Assembly: GCA_031260385.1 (NCBI GenBank)
Contig: JAIRKB010000030.1
Coordinates: 1-15,714 of the forward strand
From: Propionibacteriaceae bacterium
GTDB taxonomy: Bacteria > Actinomycetota > Actinomycetes > Propionibacteriales > Propionibacteriaceae
Reading direction: 5' to 3'
DNA length: 15,714 nucleotides
Part shown: positions 14,388 through 15,714 of the stretch, one piece after another
Position numbering within the stretch: position 1 is the first letter of the stretch
Layout: every line of letters starts with the position of its first letter
Notes under the pieces: generated by a model
Databases searched by the model: none
Seen by the model: the letters and a program-made list of their open reading frames with translations, nothing else
Told to the model about the DNA's origin: nothing
Translations under genes and position numbers: made by a program

Positions 14388-15714
14388 CTAGGCCGTGGCG
14401 GCTAGGGTGTCGCCGGAACCGCGTAGGGCGGCTTGGGCGGCGGCTAGACGGGCGATCGGCACCCGGAAGGGTGAGCAGGAGACGTAGTTGAGGCCCTGCC
14501 GGTGGCAGAACTCGACCGAAGCCGGTTCGCCGCCGTGCTCGCCGCAGATGCCGATCTTGAGATCGGGGCGGGCTTGGCGACCAAGCTCCACTGCCATCTG
14601 AACTAGCTTGCCAACGCCGATCTGATCGAGCTTCTCGAAGGGATCATTTTCGTAGATCTTTTCTTCGTAGTAGGCCTCGAGGAACATCCCAGCGTCATCC
14701 CGGGAGAACCCGAAGGTCATCTGGGTTAGGTCGTTGGTTCCGAAGGAGAAGAACTCCGCTTCCTTGGCGATGTCATCGGCCGTCAGGCAGGCGCGCGGGA
14801 TCTCGATCATCGTACCAACCGAATATTTCAGGTCAACCCCAGAGGCGGCGATGATCTGGTCGGCGGTGGTGGTGACGATCTTCTTGACGAAAGCCAGTTC
14901 CTTGGTCTCGCCCACCAGCGGGATCATGATCTCGGGCACGATTGACCAGCCCGGGTTCCGTTTGGTGACGTTGATCGCCGCTTCGATGATCGCCTGAGTC
15001 TGCATCTCGCCGATCTCGGGGTAGGTGACGTCCAAGCGGCAGCCACGGTGGCCCATCATCGGGTTGAACTCATGGAGCGAAGCGATCTTCGCTTTGAGAT
15101 CCTCAACGGCGATATTCATCTCGGCGGCCAAGGCGACGATATCGTCTTCAGCCGTCGGTAGGAACTCGTGTAGTGGCGGGTCGAGCAGGCGGATGGTCAC
15201 TGGGAAGCTGCCCATCGCTTCATAGATCCCTTCGAAGTCGCCACGCTGGATCGGCAGCAACTTCGCTAGGGCGGCGCGACGCTGTTCGATCGTGTCGGAG
15301 ACGATCATCTCGCGAATCGCAGCGATCCGATCCGGCTCGAAGAACATATGTTCCGTACGGCAAAGGCCAATCCCCTCGGCGCCAAACTCCAGCGCCTGGT
15401 GAGCGTCAGCCGGGGTGTCAGCGTTCGTACGCACCTTCATCACCCGATATTGGTCCGCCCAGCCCATGATCCGACCGAAGTCGCCACCAATCTCGGCGGG
15501 CACAGTCTGGATCTGGGTGGCGTAGACATTACCGGTCGAACCATCGAGAGAGATCCAGTCGCCCTCGCGGATTTCGACCCCACCCAAGGTGAAGGACTTG
15601 AACTCCTTGCCGAAGCGGATCTCGCCGAGACCGGCGACACAGCAGGTGCCCATACCCCGGGCGACGACCGCCGCGTGGGAGGTCATGCCGCCGCGAGCGG
15701 TCAGGATGCCCTTG
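14388..15714 (-). CDS. ppdK: Pyruvate, phosphate dikinase, C-terminal half (partial)
   Basis: The frame is open to the right window edge, so the N-terminal ATP-binding part lies outside. About 441 residues remain. Pyruvate, phosphate dikinase interconverts pyruvate, ATP and phosphate with PEP, AMP and diphosphate in the cytosol, often letting anaerobic glycolysis run on diphosphate. The visible part starts in the phosphohistidine swivel domain with GILTARGGMTSHAAVVAR; the catalytic His is residue 13 of the fragment. The PEP/pyruvate TIM barrel follows, with CRTEHMFF, MMGHRGCR, GTNDLTQMTFGFSRDD, GICGEHGGEPASVEFC and YVSCSPFRVPIARLAAAQAAL, including the catalytic Cys of VSCSP. ATG 15686 is only an internal Met inside the swivel motif. 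No defect is seen. The gene ends 9 bases before the strong terminator and is unrelated to the neighbouring wall genes. Confidence 0.97.
   Translation of the reverse strand, partial: KGILTARGGMTSHAAVVARGMGTCCVAGLGEIRFGKEFKSFTLGGVEIREGDWISLDGSTGNVYATQIQTVPAEIGGDFGRIMGWADQYRVMKVRTNADTPADAHQALEFGAEGIGLCRTEHMFFEPDRIAAIREMIVSDTIEQRRAALAKLLPIQRGDFEGIYEAMGSFPVTIRLLDPPLHEFLPTAEDDIVALAAEMNIAVEDLKAKIASLHEFNPMMGHRGCRLDVTYPEIGEMQTQAIIEAAINVTKRNPGWSIVPEIMIPLVGETKELAFVKKIVTTTADQIIAASGVDLKYSVGTMIEIPRACLTADDIAKEAEFFSFGTNDLTQMTFGFSRDDAGMFLEAYYEEKIYENDPFEKLDQIGVGKLVQMAVELGRQARPDLKIGICGEHGGEPASVEFCHRQGLNYVSCSPFRVPIARLAAAQAALRGSGDTLAATA

Overview
The window looks like a moderately GC-rich chromosome segment from an actinobacterium (Actinomycetota). 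The evidence is the gene set rather than any marker gene. MurJ is fused to a pseudokinase and an extracytoplasmic discoidin-like domain (the mycobacterial MviN layout) and sits directly behind a DUF6049-type secreted protein. There is also a PASTA-tailed bifunctional penicillin-binding protein and a MurT/GatD pair. Several genes start with GTG or TTG. I cannot name a genus. Most of the window concerns the cell envelope.

Positions 1-5769 (plus strand) hold a cell-wall gene run. It begins with the last 32 codons of a gene whose product ends like the next one, a class A PBP with one PASTA domain, so two paralogous PBPs probably stand in tandem. A sugar-transfer-type ATP-grasp protein, a MurT-like Mur ligase and a GatD-like protein follow. 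The last three are closely packed and coupled, and the PBP lies 91 bp ahead of them. In the GatD-like protein the positions of the catalytic cysteine and histidine are Thr and Val, and several MurT motifs are also altered. The pair therefore looks repurposed: it probably does not make ammonia from glutamine for ordinary D-glutamate amidation. This is the strongest candidate for something undescribed here.

Positions 5766-13272 (minus strand) read as one likely transcription unit: padR-like regulator, a HAAS-like/pentapeptide-repeat protein, a DUF6049 membrane-anchored secreted protein, and the MurJ-pseudokinase fusion. Gaps are 26 and 21 bp, then a 29-bp overlap. A near-consensus promoter precedes padR, with an 18-bp palindrome filling its -35/-10 spacer, which suggests PadR autoregulation and perhaps control of the lipid II flippase. 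The murJ and gatD genes converge with overlapping stop codons and no room for a terminator between them.

Positions 13273-14387 contain a structured non-coding stretch, an orphan acidic protein gene (plus strand), and a short intergenic region with a C-rich block, a hairpin, a 21-bp-period G-rich repeat and a perfect 12-bp-stem terminator. Positions 14388-15714 (minus strand) hold the C-terminal half of pyruvate, phosphate dikinase, cut by the window edge.
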